Positions 8,298 through 20,082 of a stretch of 64,000 nucleotides of DNA are shown piece after piece (positions within the stretch are counted from its first letter, which is position 1; every line of letters starts with the position of its first letter). Below the pieces are notes generated by a model. It worked only from the letters and a program-made list of their open reading frames with translations. It did not search any database and had not been told where the DNA came from. Position numbers and translations under genes: made by a program. Origin of the DNA: Norana najaformis. Taxonomy: Eukaryota > Annelida > Clitellata > Crassiclitellata > Hormogastridae. Location of the stretch: the NCBI GenBank assembly GCA_964023275.1, contig OZ029928.1:1922001-1986000 (forward strand). Direction: 5' to 3'.

Positions 8298-10325
8298 TCA
8301 GCACAGGTCAACAAATGAGGTTTCTGGTGGCTGCAAGCTATGACAAGAACAGTGATCCAGGAAATCGTCTTCTCTTCCAAACATCTCACCACATATCCCG
8401 CATCCGTACGGTCTTGTCATGAAAGGCTTTACATCCTTCAGCACAACTATAGGAAGCCCTTTTGTCGATTGAATTCTCTTTGAAGGATCTGAACTTTTCT
8501 TAACATTAACAATTGGCAAGCATTTATTTCCACAAGAAATCCGATTTCTGTTAACGGTAATGCCGCTGCAACTAGGCGTAACAGATCCCCCAGAAAGAAT
8601 AGTATCTGTAATTAAGCTGCTTCCTTTACCAATGTTACATTCCTTTACCATCGTATGGCATTGTATGTGTTTCAGGAGATTGTCACCTTCTGAAAAAGCT
8701 TTTTCACAAACACAACAAACATATGGCTTCTCGTCCATATGGCTTCTTATTTGTTTTTTCTGACTCAAAGGCTTTGTGAATGCTTTGTCAAATATTTGCC
8801 ATTTCTTTGGCTTTTCTTTAGAATATGGTTTCATTTCAGTCTTCAGATCTGATTGTGAGAATGTTTCTTTGGAAAACTGGAACTGCCTTGATTCTTTTCG
8901 AACACAAATTCTTATGTGTTCCTTCAGATGACTATCCTTTGCAACTGAATTCTCAAATAATTGACTTTTCCAGATATCTTCTTTCGTATGGGCATTCATG
9001 CTACTTTTCAGAACTTCACCATCTGCAGATGCTTTCTCGTATAACTCACCTACATTCAGTTTTACTCGAATATGGGTTTTCATGTGCATCTTCAGTTCAC
9101 CACGCAGTGCAAATGATTTCTGACATACTTCGCATTTGTATGGATTTACTCCGGTGTGACTTCTCACGTGTATCTTCAGATAAGAAACAGAGGTGAATGA
9201 TTTGTCACATACATGACATTGATTTTCTCCAGTGTGGGTTTTCATGTGAATCTTTAGATGACTATTACTCAGAAACAATTTCTGACAGAACTGGCATACA
9301 CGTTTATTTTCTCCAGTGTGTGTTCGAGTGTGGACTTTTAAGGCAGATGACTGGGTGAATGCTTTCTGACACAATTGGCATTTGAATGGTCTTTCTCCAG
9401 TGTGGATGTACATGTGAACTCTAAGATCAGAAGCACGGAAAAACGACTGTTGACATAACGTACATTTATGAGATTTTTCTCCAGCATGGAATTTCTCGTG
9501 AGTTCTCAGATGACTACTTTGTCCAAATGATTTCAGACATAATAAACATTTGTACGGCTTTTCTCCAGTGTGGGTTCTCATGTGACTCTTCAGATGACTA
9601 CCTTGCGTAAATAATTTCTGACATGGACTACACATATATGGCTTTTCTCCAGTGTGGGTTCTCAAGTGACTTTTCAGATCAGAACCTCGCATAAATAATT
9701 TCTGACACTGACTACATTTGTATGACTTTTCTCCGGTGTGGGTTCTCATATGGTACGACAGATGAGTCTCGTATTTAAATGATTTCAGACACATTTCACA
9801 TTTGAAAGGTCTTTCGTCAGTATGGATTTTCATGTGACTTTTCCGCTGACTGGCCACTTTAAATGCCTTTTCACAAAATTGGCATTTGTATGGCTTTTCT
9901 CCAGTATGGATTCTAGTGTGGGCTTTTAAAGAAGATAACTTGTAGAATGTTTTCGGACATGACAGGCATTTGAGTGGTTTTCTTCCAGTATGGGTGTACA
10001 TGTGAACCTTCAGATTATAAGCCCTTAAGAAGGCCTCATCACATAATTCACATTTGTAATGTTTCTCTCCAGTATGTATTTTCTCGTGAGTTTTCAAATA
10101 ACTACTTTGTGTAAATGATTTGAGGCATAATTGACACTTGTATGGTTTTTCTGCAGTGTGGGTACTCAAGTGATTTTTCAGATGACTACCATTCGTAAAT
10201 GACTTCTGACATAAACTACATCTGTGTGGTTTTGTTTTTGTATGAGTTCTCATATGGACTGACAGATCATACATGCAAGTAAATGATTCCTGGCATGTTT
10301 TGCATTTATGAGACTTTTCTTCCAT
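8298..10325 (-). CDS. Poly-C2H2 zinc-finger protein (15 intact fingers plus C-terminal module)
   Basis: A single 675-residue ORF from ATG 10323-10325 to a stop at 8298. Residues 6 to about 420 hold 15 canonical C-x2-C-x12-H-x3-H fingers joined by [12 protein letters not shown] linkers, as in DNA-binding transcription factors in the nucleus. The stretch at about 420-580 still follows the 28-residue finger rhythm but has lost most zinc ligands (for example HIRICVRKE). One intact finger (VCCVCEKAF) follows. The last about 37 residues contain PYGCGICGEMF...FLDHCSCH and a tail ending SFVDLC, nearly shared with the genes at 16.7-18.2 kb and 21.2-22.9 kb. No KRAB, SCAN or BTB domain is seen. Upstream of the ATG another finger start (LCQKAFP) is read in a different frame near 10360, so the true protein may have had more fingers or an upstream exon. 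DNA target unknown. Confidence 0.85.
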   Translation of the reverse strand: MEEKSHKCKTCQESFTCMYDLSVHMRTHTKTKPHRCSLCQKSFTNGSHLKNHLSTHTAEKPYKCQLCLKSFTQSSYLKTHEKIHTGEKHYKCELCDEAFLRAYNLKVHMYTHTGRKPLKCLSCPKTFYKLSSLKAHTRIHTGEKPYKCQFCEKAFKVASQRKSHMKIHTDERPFKCEMCLKSFKYETHLSYHMRTHTGEKSYKCSQCQKLFMRGSDLKSHLRTHTGEKPYMCSPCQKLFTQGSHLKSHMRTHTGEKPYKCLLCLKSFGQSSHLRTHEKFHAGEKSHKCTLCQQSFFRASDLRVHMYIHTGERPFKCQLCQKAFTQSSALKVHTRTHTGENKRVCQFCQKLFLSNSHLKIHMKTHTGENQCHVCDKSFTSVSYLKIHVRSHTGVNPYKCEVCQKSFALRGELKMHMKTHIRVKLNVGELYEKASADGEVLKSSMNAHTKEDIWKSQLFENSVAKDSHLKEHIRICVRKESRQFQFSKETFSQSDLKTEMKPYSKEKPKKWQIFDKAFTKPLSQKKQIRSHMDEKPYVCCVCEKAFSEGDNLLKHIQCHTMVKECNIGKGSSLITDTILSGGSVTPSCSGITVNRNRISCGNKCLPIVNVKKSSDPSKRIQSTKGLPIVVLKDVKPFMTRPYGCGICGEMFGREDDFLDHCSCHSLQPPETSFVDLC

Positions 10326-10927
10326 ATTGGTTTTGACATGCCTTTCACAGGAATAATCAGTGGAAATGCCTTCTGACAGAGTTGATGGAAACTCTTTTCC
10401 TCTTACAATTACTGCCTTTCAAAATGATTACAAAGAATACCAGCAGTGTACAGGTATTGGCACTTGTGCTGTGCAGAGCTCTTTCCTAATGAAAAGTAAT
10501 ACAAGGTGACCGTGATGTTACAAGCACAAAAATAATCAAAGGACTCAAGGAAGTTAATCAACCAACTTGAGAGAGTTGCCAAATGTTTTGGGTTTGTGCA
10601 CAGATATGTTCTTCTTCAGTCATGATATTCACAGAGGATGAAATAGTTGGCAGTCATCGCTGCAGCAAAGAAATAACATTTGATACGAAGTTCGGTTGTT
10701 TCGACTGTTACACCTTCAACATTATAAAGTTCCTAGCAGCACATATTTCTTGGCTCCTTCAGAAGCTGAAGTTCATTTGCTTCCAAGAACAGCAAATCTC
10801 AGTCAAACCTAATTTCAGTGATTTGAAAATTCATGTCAGCCATCAGTAATACTTCTTTTTAATTCAAAGGCTTAGTTTTTGGCAGCTGTTTCCAAGAGAT
10901 GAGAAATCTGAGAAAAGAAACAATCCC

Positions 10928-11045
10928 ATACACATGTATGTATGTATGCATCTATGTATGTATGCATGCATGTATGTATGCATGTGTGTACATATGCATG
11001 CATGTATGTATGCATGTGTGTACATATGCATGCATGCATATAGAA
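10928..11045. repeat. ATGT/GCAT-type microsatellite
   Basis: Runs of TATGTATGCATG and related units over about 115 bases. Open frames on both strands here are products of the repeat, not genes. Confidence 0.85.
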
Positions 11046-11529
11046 AGACACTTAATGCAGCATCTTTTAGGAACATGTCAAAGGTGCTGCACACACGACT
11101 GTCTACCTGACCTAAACAAATGCATCATACGGTGCTTGAAAACGCAAGTGAAGTACCAGCAGAATCACCCAACATGCACTAGTACTATGCGGCCATTTTC
11201 CTAAATGATTTCATTACTAAATTCCAAGGAATATACAGCTACCATAAATACGCTTAAAAATTATGCTCATTATTATAATTAATCGGGTATCTACAGTAAA
11301 TTAGTTAAATAATTCATCTCAAAAGTGCAGACAGCTGGAAAAAGATAAGCTGCAGAATACATCAAACACTCGTTTTGATGAAGTCTTTTGAGAGCCAAAA
11401 GTAACATTATAATGACTTTGTATTCTACTGCCTTGTCTTGAGCCGAGGATTGCCTGCTCCACGAAAAATTCTAATAACTGATCAAACGATACAGCAGTCC
11501 ATGACTTGACATTTCTCAATCTGTCATTT

Positions 11530-11559
11530 TGGGTCTTCCCCGATCTCGGGGAAGACCCA
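11530..11559. repeat. Near-perfect 14-bp-arm palindrome
   Basis: TGGGTCTTCCCCGA, then TC, then its exact reverse complement. With a two-base centre it would extrude as a cruciform. It may be the joined ends of a deleted inverted-repeat element. Confidence 0.75.
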
Positions 11560-13424
11560 GTTATACCAACGATAAGCCTTGGATGAACTCTTCCTCTACA
11601 CAGCTTCCAATCTTTCATAGCATGTGCCCGAACTACAGCTGAACTAATTTGGAATCCATGTCCCATGACCAACTTACCTAAGAATTTGGGTTAAAGTGAA
11701 GAATTTTCTAATGAGTGTCTAGTGTATCTGCAAAATGAAATAAGAGAACGATAAAGACCCTGTACAGGTGGAGAAAGCACATTCCAGAAAGATATACTAG
11801 TGTACAAACAGTCACAAAGTCTGAAAGTTTTCATCTGAAAAATTGAAATAAAGTTTGTGCTGGTAATATTACTTCTTCACTTCTTCACCATATTAATTCA
11901 GGATCCAGGAAAACGTATAAACACTGCTCTTAAACTGTACTTTTACTTACAAATTCAAAACAATGTTTAATTTTTAAATTCTAAAATATCTTCCTTGTCA
12001 TATAGGCATAGATACACCACAATCTAATCTCTGAACCCATGGAATAGTCTTGCTTGAAGGTCACTGGGTCTTTATTGGCACTGAGAGAGGATTTTGGTGG
12101 TTCATTTTAGCTGAACTGCCTGATCCAACATCAGAAATTCCAGGAAGCAAATTTTTGAATACACCCTCCCAGCCACTCACATCAATTCTGATGGCTGGAG
12201 ACCACATCGAAAATGGTGCACATAAGCATTTCAATATCATTTATGAGCTGAACTTCAGGGACCATCAGAAGCCTCATGTGAATACACAGAATATCAAGAA
12301 TATGTGGAAGTGTGCCTGAGGTAAAACAAAAAGGAAATCTGGCACAGACGCTACTTTATGCCAAGCATATCTTAAAAAATACATATCGCACTGTTCATTC
12401 CGCCATAAGAAACGTTTTACAAGCCTCTGCAGTGCATAACTGAGACCTATGTCACATAAAACCAATCAGGATTTTATTTAAACTTATTGTCGGTGAAGGG
12501 CTTTCATGGACTAAAACTGGCAGAAATTTTGTTTACAATGATTGATTGAAACAAATAAAATATCCCGTAAATCCCTCGGAAAAGTTCTTGCGTTAACATT
12601 CTTCATACTTGCTAATTTCTTGTACACTTCCGGTGTCGCTATTGGTCGTTTATTTTTTGTACACTTACTTCTGGTATCAGTATTGCTCACGGGTATAGCG
12701 CTTTAATTTAACGCTAGTCTTTGGCTTCTTGTTACTAGTTGCACAGTACTATTCAGAAGTCTAAACCGAAAGATTACCTTAACGTAACCGCAGCTTCAAT
12801 CGGCCACCCGAGTCCGGGTCATCGTTAAGAAATCTTCCACTGCTATATTATCAAAATACAAACTCTGACCACTAGAAATCAGACTTTCTGTAAAGTTTGG
12901 ATTTCTAACTATACCCTGAACAAAATGGCGGAAATTTACTGCCGTTTCTAAAAATGGCGAGCAATAAAAGAACTTTCATTTATAAAGAACTTGAATGTCA
13001 CGTAATGCGCCATCTAGTGAACATTAATCAGACACCTTATCTATACCCATTTAGGTAAAAAAATATTCGAAAACTTTGAATGTGAATTTTTCAGCGCTAA
13101 AAGTCCCAGTTTATGAGAAGTAGTTTTAACTTGGCGCTTAATAAAATAATCGCCAAGGCAGGTTCGATCCGGAACAATAAGAAATACAATAGGCCTATAC
13201 AAATGTAATATAAAATGTAAATGTTCGCGACTTTCTATAGCGACCATATGGCTTCGACCCAGCACATTTGTTATCGTAGCTATCTAGTTATTTTAATTTT
13301 TGTAAAGTGACGATAGCAGGTTTAGTTTTATGAGTATTTAACATGGTGAGGTCATTGCAAGGCAGATGGCGTTCCGGTACTGGACATAATTATTGTAATC
13401 ATAGTCATCATCATCATCATCATT

Positions 13425-14190
13425 AATTAGTAACTTCTGTCAGACTGGTGTTTAGTGCCCCAAAACCAAGTCACAATTAGATCAAAATCCACAATGATCA
13501 GTCAGGGCTACTTGTGATGGGTAAGTATTTTGCAGTAATGCAGGCGAGTCAACCCAAGTCCGAGGACGAGTCCAGAGGTGTTTTAGTCCGAGTCCACTCC
13601 AAATAGTCCAAAATCAAGTCCGTTTCCAAGCCCATTAACATCAACATACATTGAAAAACGCAATTCACAGACACTGAAAAATAACAGCACTATTTACGCA
13701 GGAAGAATTATTATGGCACTTTGCCCATATTACACTTTAAAAACTCTAAATTAGATAAACTTTTGTTTGTTTTAGAAGAATCACCTTTTTAAGATGCGTA
13801 AGTAAGCAAGCCTACAAGTCATATTCCTGTCACGATATCAAAATTGTGACTCGGAAACCGAGTTTAATAGCGAGTCAAATTCGAGTCTAGGGGCTTCGAG
13901 TCCGAGTCCAAGTTCGATTCATGACAACATGAATCCGAGTCCGCAAAAATGAACTCAGTCGGACTCGTGTCCATGCCAGGATTCGAGTACTACATAACTA
14001 GCATTTTGAAAGAGGTAAGTTTTAAGCTGAGAAAAAAATGACGTAAGTGACTAAGCAGAGCGGACTCAAGAAGAGAGTTCAAAAATCGAGGTCCACCGAC
14101 CGAAGAAGATGATTCACCAGGAGCAGTTCTAGTCTTGGGTATGATCAGAGATAGACAGTCACACGACCTAGTTTAGTTACTTTAAGACTG
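13425..14190 (-). mobile_element. CR1/L2-like retroposon 3' end, interrupted
   Basis: The two halves (13425-13532 and 14000-14190) align to the continuous copy at 15205-15540. Read on the minus strand, that family encodes the RT C-terminus with RTVLG...FSVAGP.FWN and ends in a 3' UTR carrying TGCACAAGGCATC (reverse complement of plus). Here the coding part is degraded. It is split by the element at 13533-13999. Confidence 0.7.
13533..13999. mobile_element. Non-autonomous hAT-type element with GAGTCC-rich ends
   Basis: Inserted inside an L2-like 3' end. Flanking copies AGTATTTTG (13524-13532) and AGCATTTTG (14000-14008) are a 9-bp (8-bp core) near-identical duplication, the length made by hAT transposases. 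The ends CAGTAATGCAG and, inverted, TAGTTATGTAG form short imperfect TIRs with the hAT-like CAG start. The subterminal parts are built of repeated GAGTCCGAGTCC-like units in both orientations. There is no coding capacity. The empty site is known from related copies. Confidence 0.65.
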
Positions 14191-14317
14191 GGAATGAAGA
14201 CTCATTCTAAGTATTGTGATTGGCCAGAATTGAATGTTTTGCAAACTGTAGCCGTCTGCCTGCCTGTTGAATCTTGACATGGACACGAACCTTTCCTCTT
14301 TGTCGATTTTGTTTTGA

Positions 14318-14400
14318 ATGAGTGCCTGTGAATAAGCTGGATCCCGCGACTAAGCTTTCTTTGGCTGCTGTAGAAATGTCGAGCTACAGTTACATTTACC
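14318..14400 (+). repeat. Dispersed repeat R1, copy 1
   Basis: Contains GTGAATAAGCTGG, CGCGACTAAGCTTTC and GCTGTAGAAATGTCGAG in order. The same string of motifs recurs at 39165-39255 (-), 46983-47065 (+) and 48620-48710 (-), with partial copies at 37735-37795 (-) and about 40435-40500 (+). It is probably the 3' tail of a retroposon family, given the truncated copies. Confidence 0.7.
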
Positions 14401-15204
14401 CCGGGCTAAACCTAAATACTTATTTATGGCTCATTCAAATCTACGCGGTGTATTATGTCAAAATTTAGTCGCCAGATGGTACAAAATACTTAGTAGAAAT
14501 CCAGCTTCGGGCATCTTGTATTTGAGTTCTTTTGTCGTTCGCCATTTTGCATGTACTGAGTTGAAATCGAACTCTTAGGTAAAGTCAATTTCTTGTGGTA
14601 AAATTGGTAAGAATTTGATGTTCAGAGTCACGAAACAGATTATAAAAATACACAAAATTAATGGCAGATTGCTTTGAGCGCTGCTATTTTTATGTGCAGT
14701 GTGAAACTTTCGCTCCTCAGAAAGGCTGTTTGTAGAAACAAAGCATACTTTACTCTTTATGTCGTAAGTGGTTCTGCTAGATGGTGCATTATATTTATCA
14801 TCCTCTTCGCCGTTGTCGTCGTAATCATCATTACCATAATCATCGTTATCAGTGCTATTCATAAAGAGAAAGAAGAGGAAGTGGAACGGTTTTATCTGTA
14901 AGACTTTAAAGCTTAAATTGCTAAGTGAAATGAAAAAGTTTGCTAAAAGTTTCAGTAAGTGCACTATAAATAATCGCACACCCATTTACTTTGTTGATAC
15001 TTAAAACTACACCATTTTTTGAAGACAGACTGTTGTGGCCACATTTTTAAAGCCAATTTTCTTAAACATTTTCATGCAATCCTTACTTTATTAAAAAGCT
15101 TTTGCATCTAAATTGCAACATAGGAATGAATTTGTATCAATATTTTCAATTGCTGATGACATACATTTCAATTTGAGCAAAAGTGCAAGAATATTAATAA
15201 ATAA

Positions 15205-15540
15205 TTAGCAACTTCTAATACCCCAGTGTCTAATGCACAAGGCATCAACCGATGGCACACCAAAACCAAGCCACAATCAGGTCGATATCCAGAAGGTCAG
15301 TCCGCACGACAGAGAGGCAGCCTATGTTGGATAAGCAATTTGAAACAGGTAAGTTTTAAGTTGAGAACGAAATGACAAAAGCGACTGAGCAGTACGAACA
15401 GACACAGGGAGGGCATTCCAAAATTTTGGTCCAGCAACCGAAAATGCTTGTTTACCAAGAACAGTTCTAGCCCAAGGTATGACCAGAGAAAGACAATCAG
15501 ATGACCTTGCAGAATAATGGGGAAAAATACAACATTATCC
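15205..15540 (-). mobile_element. CR1/L2-like retroposon 3' end, best-preserved copy
   Basis: The minus strand reads in one frame through RTVLGKQAFSVAGPKFWN, ALPVSVRTAQSLLSFRSQ and LKTYLFQIAYPT to a TAG. This is the conserved C-terminus of CR1/L2-group reverse transcriptases. A 3' UTR with TGCACAAGGCATC (on plus) follows and ends near 15205 in ATAATTAG-type sequence. It is strongly 5'-truncated, as expected for target-primed insertion. It serves as reference for the other copies in the window. Confidence 0.8.
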
Positions 15541-16737
15541 AGCTAAAACTTTATTAAAGCCTTTCCAAAGAAGTGAAGTATATGGTGAAATCAGTTAAAT
15601 GAATAGAAGGGAAGACGACTGGAAAATTTGTAACACCGCTACTGCCATTTGCAGTGTCAACGCATGTCACGATATCGGAGGTATAGCTAAATGTCAACAT
15701 TCACATTGTATGGTAGCTGTATACCCCCTTCAAGTCATATGGACAATACCAGGAAAATTATGTACCTGAACATTTCATCAGCGATTCAGTTGTATTTAAA
15801 TAATGCTTGGGTATTTTGTTTTACTAAGATAAAATACTGTTATATATCTTCATCAAGCATCTGTGAAAACAGTGTTTGAAGCAAAGTTTGCTGTTTTTAT
15901 CCTGATTTCTGTTACAGAAGAAGCTTTTACCACAAAATAAACTTAAAATTTCAGACCCCTGCTCTTTTCATTCTAAAGTTATAGCTATGTTATAGTTTAT
16001 AGCTACAATGTAGAACATTGTAGAACAATGCAACACATATTTACAATGTAGAACATTGTGAATATGGTCAAATAGCATGAAAATCTGCTAAAATAGTGTA
16101 AAATTTATATTCTTGTGTCATTTGAATTGGCGTGATACTGTCAAGTCCAGGTGTCTGGCAAGTCAGTTTTGGAATGGAGCTGCAACATGAGGTGAATAAA
16201 CAAGCAGAAGACTATGCAGCAAATTTTGATGTGAATTTTAGAAACTTAGCCTTTCCCAGCAACAACTATTCATTTTTTCCAGAGGGAGAAGATATTGATC
16301 TTAGTATAAGGAAATATAGCAAAGTTAAAAAATAACAAGAAATTATGAGAAACATTTTGCTACATAATTGTTATTGTTGTGTTGCTGCTGTTCTTTTTAG
16401 CAACCATACAAAGAAGACAAAGAAAATTATTCTTTTACAACTTCAGTATGCAGTTTTAAAGATACATCTCATTTTACATTTATAAAGAACATTACAGTGC
16501 AATTCTTTGTCTACAACTTTCGTCTTCGTCAGCTATTTCATCTCCAGTCAGCTACTCAAGTATAACACACAGTAATTCGAGAGCTTCAATATTTCATCAT
16601 AAAATATAATTTTTTCTGACCAACATTAAAAATGATCACTGATCATGGAAGTACTTGAAATGGTAGACCAGATGAAGGCCTCACCAATGTTGTTAACTGT
16701 ACATTGCTGGTGCTGGGAAGCATCACTCGTGAAAGCT

Positions 16738-18217
16738 GTGCCTGCATGAGAAAGTATTTACAGAGGCCCATACCTTGACATGCAGAGCAAAACTCATGCT
16801 ATGGATAAGCCATACAGATCACAGTTACGCCATAAATTGTTTACTTATTCTGTTGAGTTGGATAGCCATGCGAAATCTCAGGCTGCAGAACTACACAAAT
16901 GCCACACATGTCAGAAATTATTTTCAACAGTTCACAATTTGAAGCATCATCTGAGAATCCATACTCGAGAGAAACCATATAGATGTCAGTTATGTCAGAA
17001 ATCTTTTGCTCAACCTTGTCATCTAAAGGTTCATATGAGAACTCATACTGGAGAAAAGCCATACAAATGTCATTTATGTCAGAAATCATTTGCAAATGCT
17101 GGTAATCTTAAAAATGCACATGAGAACCCATAGTGGAGAAAAACCACACAAATGTCAGTTATGTGAGAAATCATTTGCTCAAACTAGCACTCAAAAGGTT
17201 CATATGAGAACTCATACTGGAGAAAAGCTGTACAAATGTCATTTGTGTGAGAAATCATTTGCAGATGCTGGTAATCTGAAAATGCACATGAGAACCCATA
17301 GTGGAGAAAAATCACACAGATGTCAGTTATATGAGAAATCATTTGCTCAGCCTAGTCATCTCAAGGTTCATATGAGAACTCATACTGGAGAAAAGCCATA
17401 CATATGTAATTTGTGTGAGAAATCATTTGCAGCTGCTGGTACTCTGAGAAAGCATGTAAGAACTCATGCTGGAGAAAAGCCATACAAATGCCAGCAATGT
17501 CAGAAATCATTTGCTGTAGCTGATATCCTGAAACAGCACATGAGAATCCATATTGGAGAAAAACAATACAGAAGTGAGTTACATCATACATTTTTTGCAG
17601 ACATTGGTGATCTGAAGGTTCACACAAGAATCCATACTGGAGAAAAACCATACAAATGTCAATTGCATGAGACATCATTTGACCATTTTAGTGACTTGAA
17701 GCATCATATGAGAACCTATACTGGAAAAAACCCATACATGTGTGACCTTTGTCATAAGGGATTCACAGAACGTCAAGGTCTAAAGAGACACAGAAGAATT
17801 CATGCAACTCAGAAGTCACACATATGTGACAAACGCTTTAGCAACTGTTGTTCTACAATTAAGCGTGCTGACTCGCATTCAGGAGTACAGACAAATGATC
17901 TTAAATTGGAAAGCAAAGGAATTGCTAATGCACTTAATTATGATGGATGCACCGCATTTAGTAGTAAGAGAGGTATTGAAAGAAGGATCATGCATCAGGA
18001 TTCAAGTGATGTTACAGGTCATCAAAAGAAAACTAGAGCCAGAAAATGTCCTCATATGAACAAATTGAATTTACCTGAGGATTTGAAGCCTTGCTTGGCG
18101 ATGCCTTATGGGTGTGGGATATGTGATGAATTGTTTGACATAGAGAAGGAATTTTTAGACCATTGTTCTGGCCATGGTTTTTCTTCATCTGATGAGTTTT
18201 ATGCTGACCTTTACTGA
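16738..18217 (+). pseudogene. Poly-C2H2 zinc-finger gene with frameshift(s)
   Basis: Two overlapping open frames, 16780-17133 and 17090-18217, together form one zinc-finger array. The join is a one-base gain in an A-run at about 17107: the first repeat reads CTTAAAAATG, and the equivalent place one unit later reads CTGAAAATG. About eight good fingers are followed by several with lost ligands (RSELHHTFF, CQLHETSF). Then comes a linker region and a C-terminal PYGCGICDELF...FLDHCSGH module with tail DEFYADLY, shared with the genes at 8.3 and 21.2 kb. An earlier finger start ([13 protein letters not shown]) near 16740 is one base out of frame with the first ORF. The gene would encode a nuclear DNA-binding protein. 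It is a pseudogene unless the breaks are assembly errors. Confidence 0.75.
17031..17377 (+). repeat. 168-bp two-finger tandem duplication
   Basis: TCATATGAGA recurs at 17031, 17200 and 17368, spaced 169 and 168 bases. 168 bases equal two 84-base fingers. The odd first interval carries the extra A that breaks the frame. Confidence 0.85.
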
Positions 18218-18324
18218 CCTATATTTCTCTCTAGTTAAAAAAAAATTGAAACTGATCTTTGTGTATTGCAGGATATTTTACGTAAAGGTTATGCAGAGGT
18301 GCCGATATATTATTATTATTTATT

Positions 18325-19720
18325 AGTACTTGATTAGTAACTTGTATTGTGTCTAATGCACAAGCCATCAACTGGTGTCACACCAAAACGAAGCCATAAT
18401 TATTGTTGGTTAGAAACGAAGTTAAACGAAGTAACCTGTTACTGTGAAAAGTGCACTTTTATGTGATTTTACTTGTAACGAAGTATTAACAAATGGAAAT
18501 ACTTTAATATGAGCAAAGTGATATTATGTCAACTTTAGAATACTTTTACTTTGTCACAAGATAAGCTTAGATATACATTACTCGTCAACTTAATAAGCTG
18601 TACGTGGGTTTATTAGCTGTGAAGTTGGTAGTTCAAATCAAATTACTTGAACATATGGCACATCACATAAATCAGCATTAGCATATAGGATTTAGCTTCA
18701 CCTTTTGACCCTTTTACAGCCTTACAGGCCGTGAGGAACAAGTTGACTGTTAGGGAGAGAAACGAGAGAGACTGAAGTCGGGAGTTGATGACTGAGTGAG
18801 TTGGCATCAATGACATGATGGCAGAACGGCCAGTCCACAGATCTTGGCTCAAATTGAAGATATGAGAGGTGCCTGCGTACATACATACATATATACATAC
18901 ATGTAACAAGATACATACATACATTATACATGGTACACTATCAAGCCCTTAGGCCAATAGTCTACATCTGTTTCTACCTGAAACTGATCGGCGGTTGAGA
19001 AGAATCATAGAAGATACCTAGACACGAATTGATTTATCAAGGGGCTGCACAAAGGTCATGTTGTCCAAGTGTCTAACGTATGACATCTGCATCCCCACGA
19101 CCCATTTCAACAACATTCAAGGAAGGGAATATTGTGCCATATGTGTACAATTAAGTTGAAATGGACAAACACAATGACCTATAAATGCACTCGACTGAAT
19201 GATAAGCATTTAGTTTTTAAAAGTAAATAAGTGGTTTGAGCTCCAGAAGCAAAACTACGAATGAATTAAAGATTATTTTAATATGGGTAACTCTCTGCAT
19301 GTTATGTACCTGGCACTTTAACTTTTGCTTTAAAAGTATTATTTGGAGCAATGGTGTTCTACTTTCATTTATGTAAATTTGTTGATGAATATTTACTCAA
19401 GTAAAGTGTGAATTACTTTTATTTTTACTTAAGTACTTTAGCACAGTACTTTGGCCAACACTGACCATAATCAGGTCAAAATCCAGAAGATACATCGCCT
19501 AGGCACACTGCCTAAAATGGGTAAGCGATTTGAAAAAGATAAGTGTTAAATTGAGAACGAAATAATATAAGCGACTGAGCGAAGTGGACAACTTCAGGGA
19601 GAATTTTCCATAATCTAGGTCCAACAACCAGAAAAATCATTCACCAAGTACAGTTCTATCTTTAGTTATGACCGGAGAAAGACAGTCAGATAAGCTTGCT
19701 GAATAGTGATAAGACGGAGG
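18325..19720 (-). mobile_element. CR1/L2-like retroposon 3' end, split by insertion
   Basis: 18325-18400 matches the 3' UTR part and 19464-19720 the RT C-terminal part of the family seen at 15205-15540. The two halves become contiguous when 18401-19463 is removed. Confidence 0.75.
18401..19463. mobile_element. Non-autonomous hAT-type element
   Basis: Inserted in the L2-like copy above. Flanks GCCATAAT (ending 18400) and ACCATAAT (19464-19471) form an 8-bp duplication with one mismatch, as made by hAT elements. The right end, inverted, reads CAGTGTTGGCCAAAGTACTG and the left end TATTGTTGGTTAGAAAC, an imperfect TIR of the familiar CAGTGTTGG type. The interior is rich in AGTTACTT/AAGTAAA-type sequence near the ends. 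A central part (about 18650-19140) with a CATA microsatellite looks like a further nested insertion. No transposase is seen. Confidence 0.7.
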
Positions 19721-20082
19721 AAAAATGACTGATTTTAAATACTTTGATTGGCTACAGTTGTGTTTTATAAACCGTAGGACCCATTTTCACACAAACTGTT
19801 TACTGAATAGGAAGCCAAAGCTAATATTGAAGTACATGGATTATATGTTCATAACTTAATGTATTAGTATTTACGCTAGTTAAAGAATTCTGACCCTCTG
19901 CAACAGTTCCTGCAAAATAATGCCTTTTTAATGCCAGCTAGAAACAAGTTACAGTAATCTAGGCTAGATAGAGTTGCTTCGAATTTGTCTGAATACTTAT
20001 TGTATGAGCGTCGTACCATGCAACTATACAATTATGAGTGGAGGTGACAGAGAGAAACTCTTTGGCTAAAGTGAAGATAGTC

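Larger units (their letters stand above)
10326..13420. other. Intergenic, simple repeats and one palindrome
   Basis: Upstream region of the minus-strand zinc-finger gene. It contains a TATG/CATG-type microsatellite (10928-11045) and a 14-bp-arm palindrome (11530-11559). Several 60-120 codon open frames exist but show no recognisable domains and are not supported as genes. Confidence 0.5.

Noticed and set aside
8560..9196. Plus-strand ORFs opposite the zinc-finger genes (also at 16841-17678, 21409-22563)
   Set aside because: They are antisense shadows of repetitive finger codons, with repeats of the same 84-base period and no independent domains.
10864..11204. Cys/His/Met-rich ORFs that look like metal-binding proteins
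   Set aside because: Both are translations of the ATGT/GCAT microsatellite.
14575..14985. 136-codon minus ORF with an Asp/Asn-rich stretch
   Set aside because: The acidic part is a simple GATGAT-type repeat, and no domain or splice context supports a gene.
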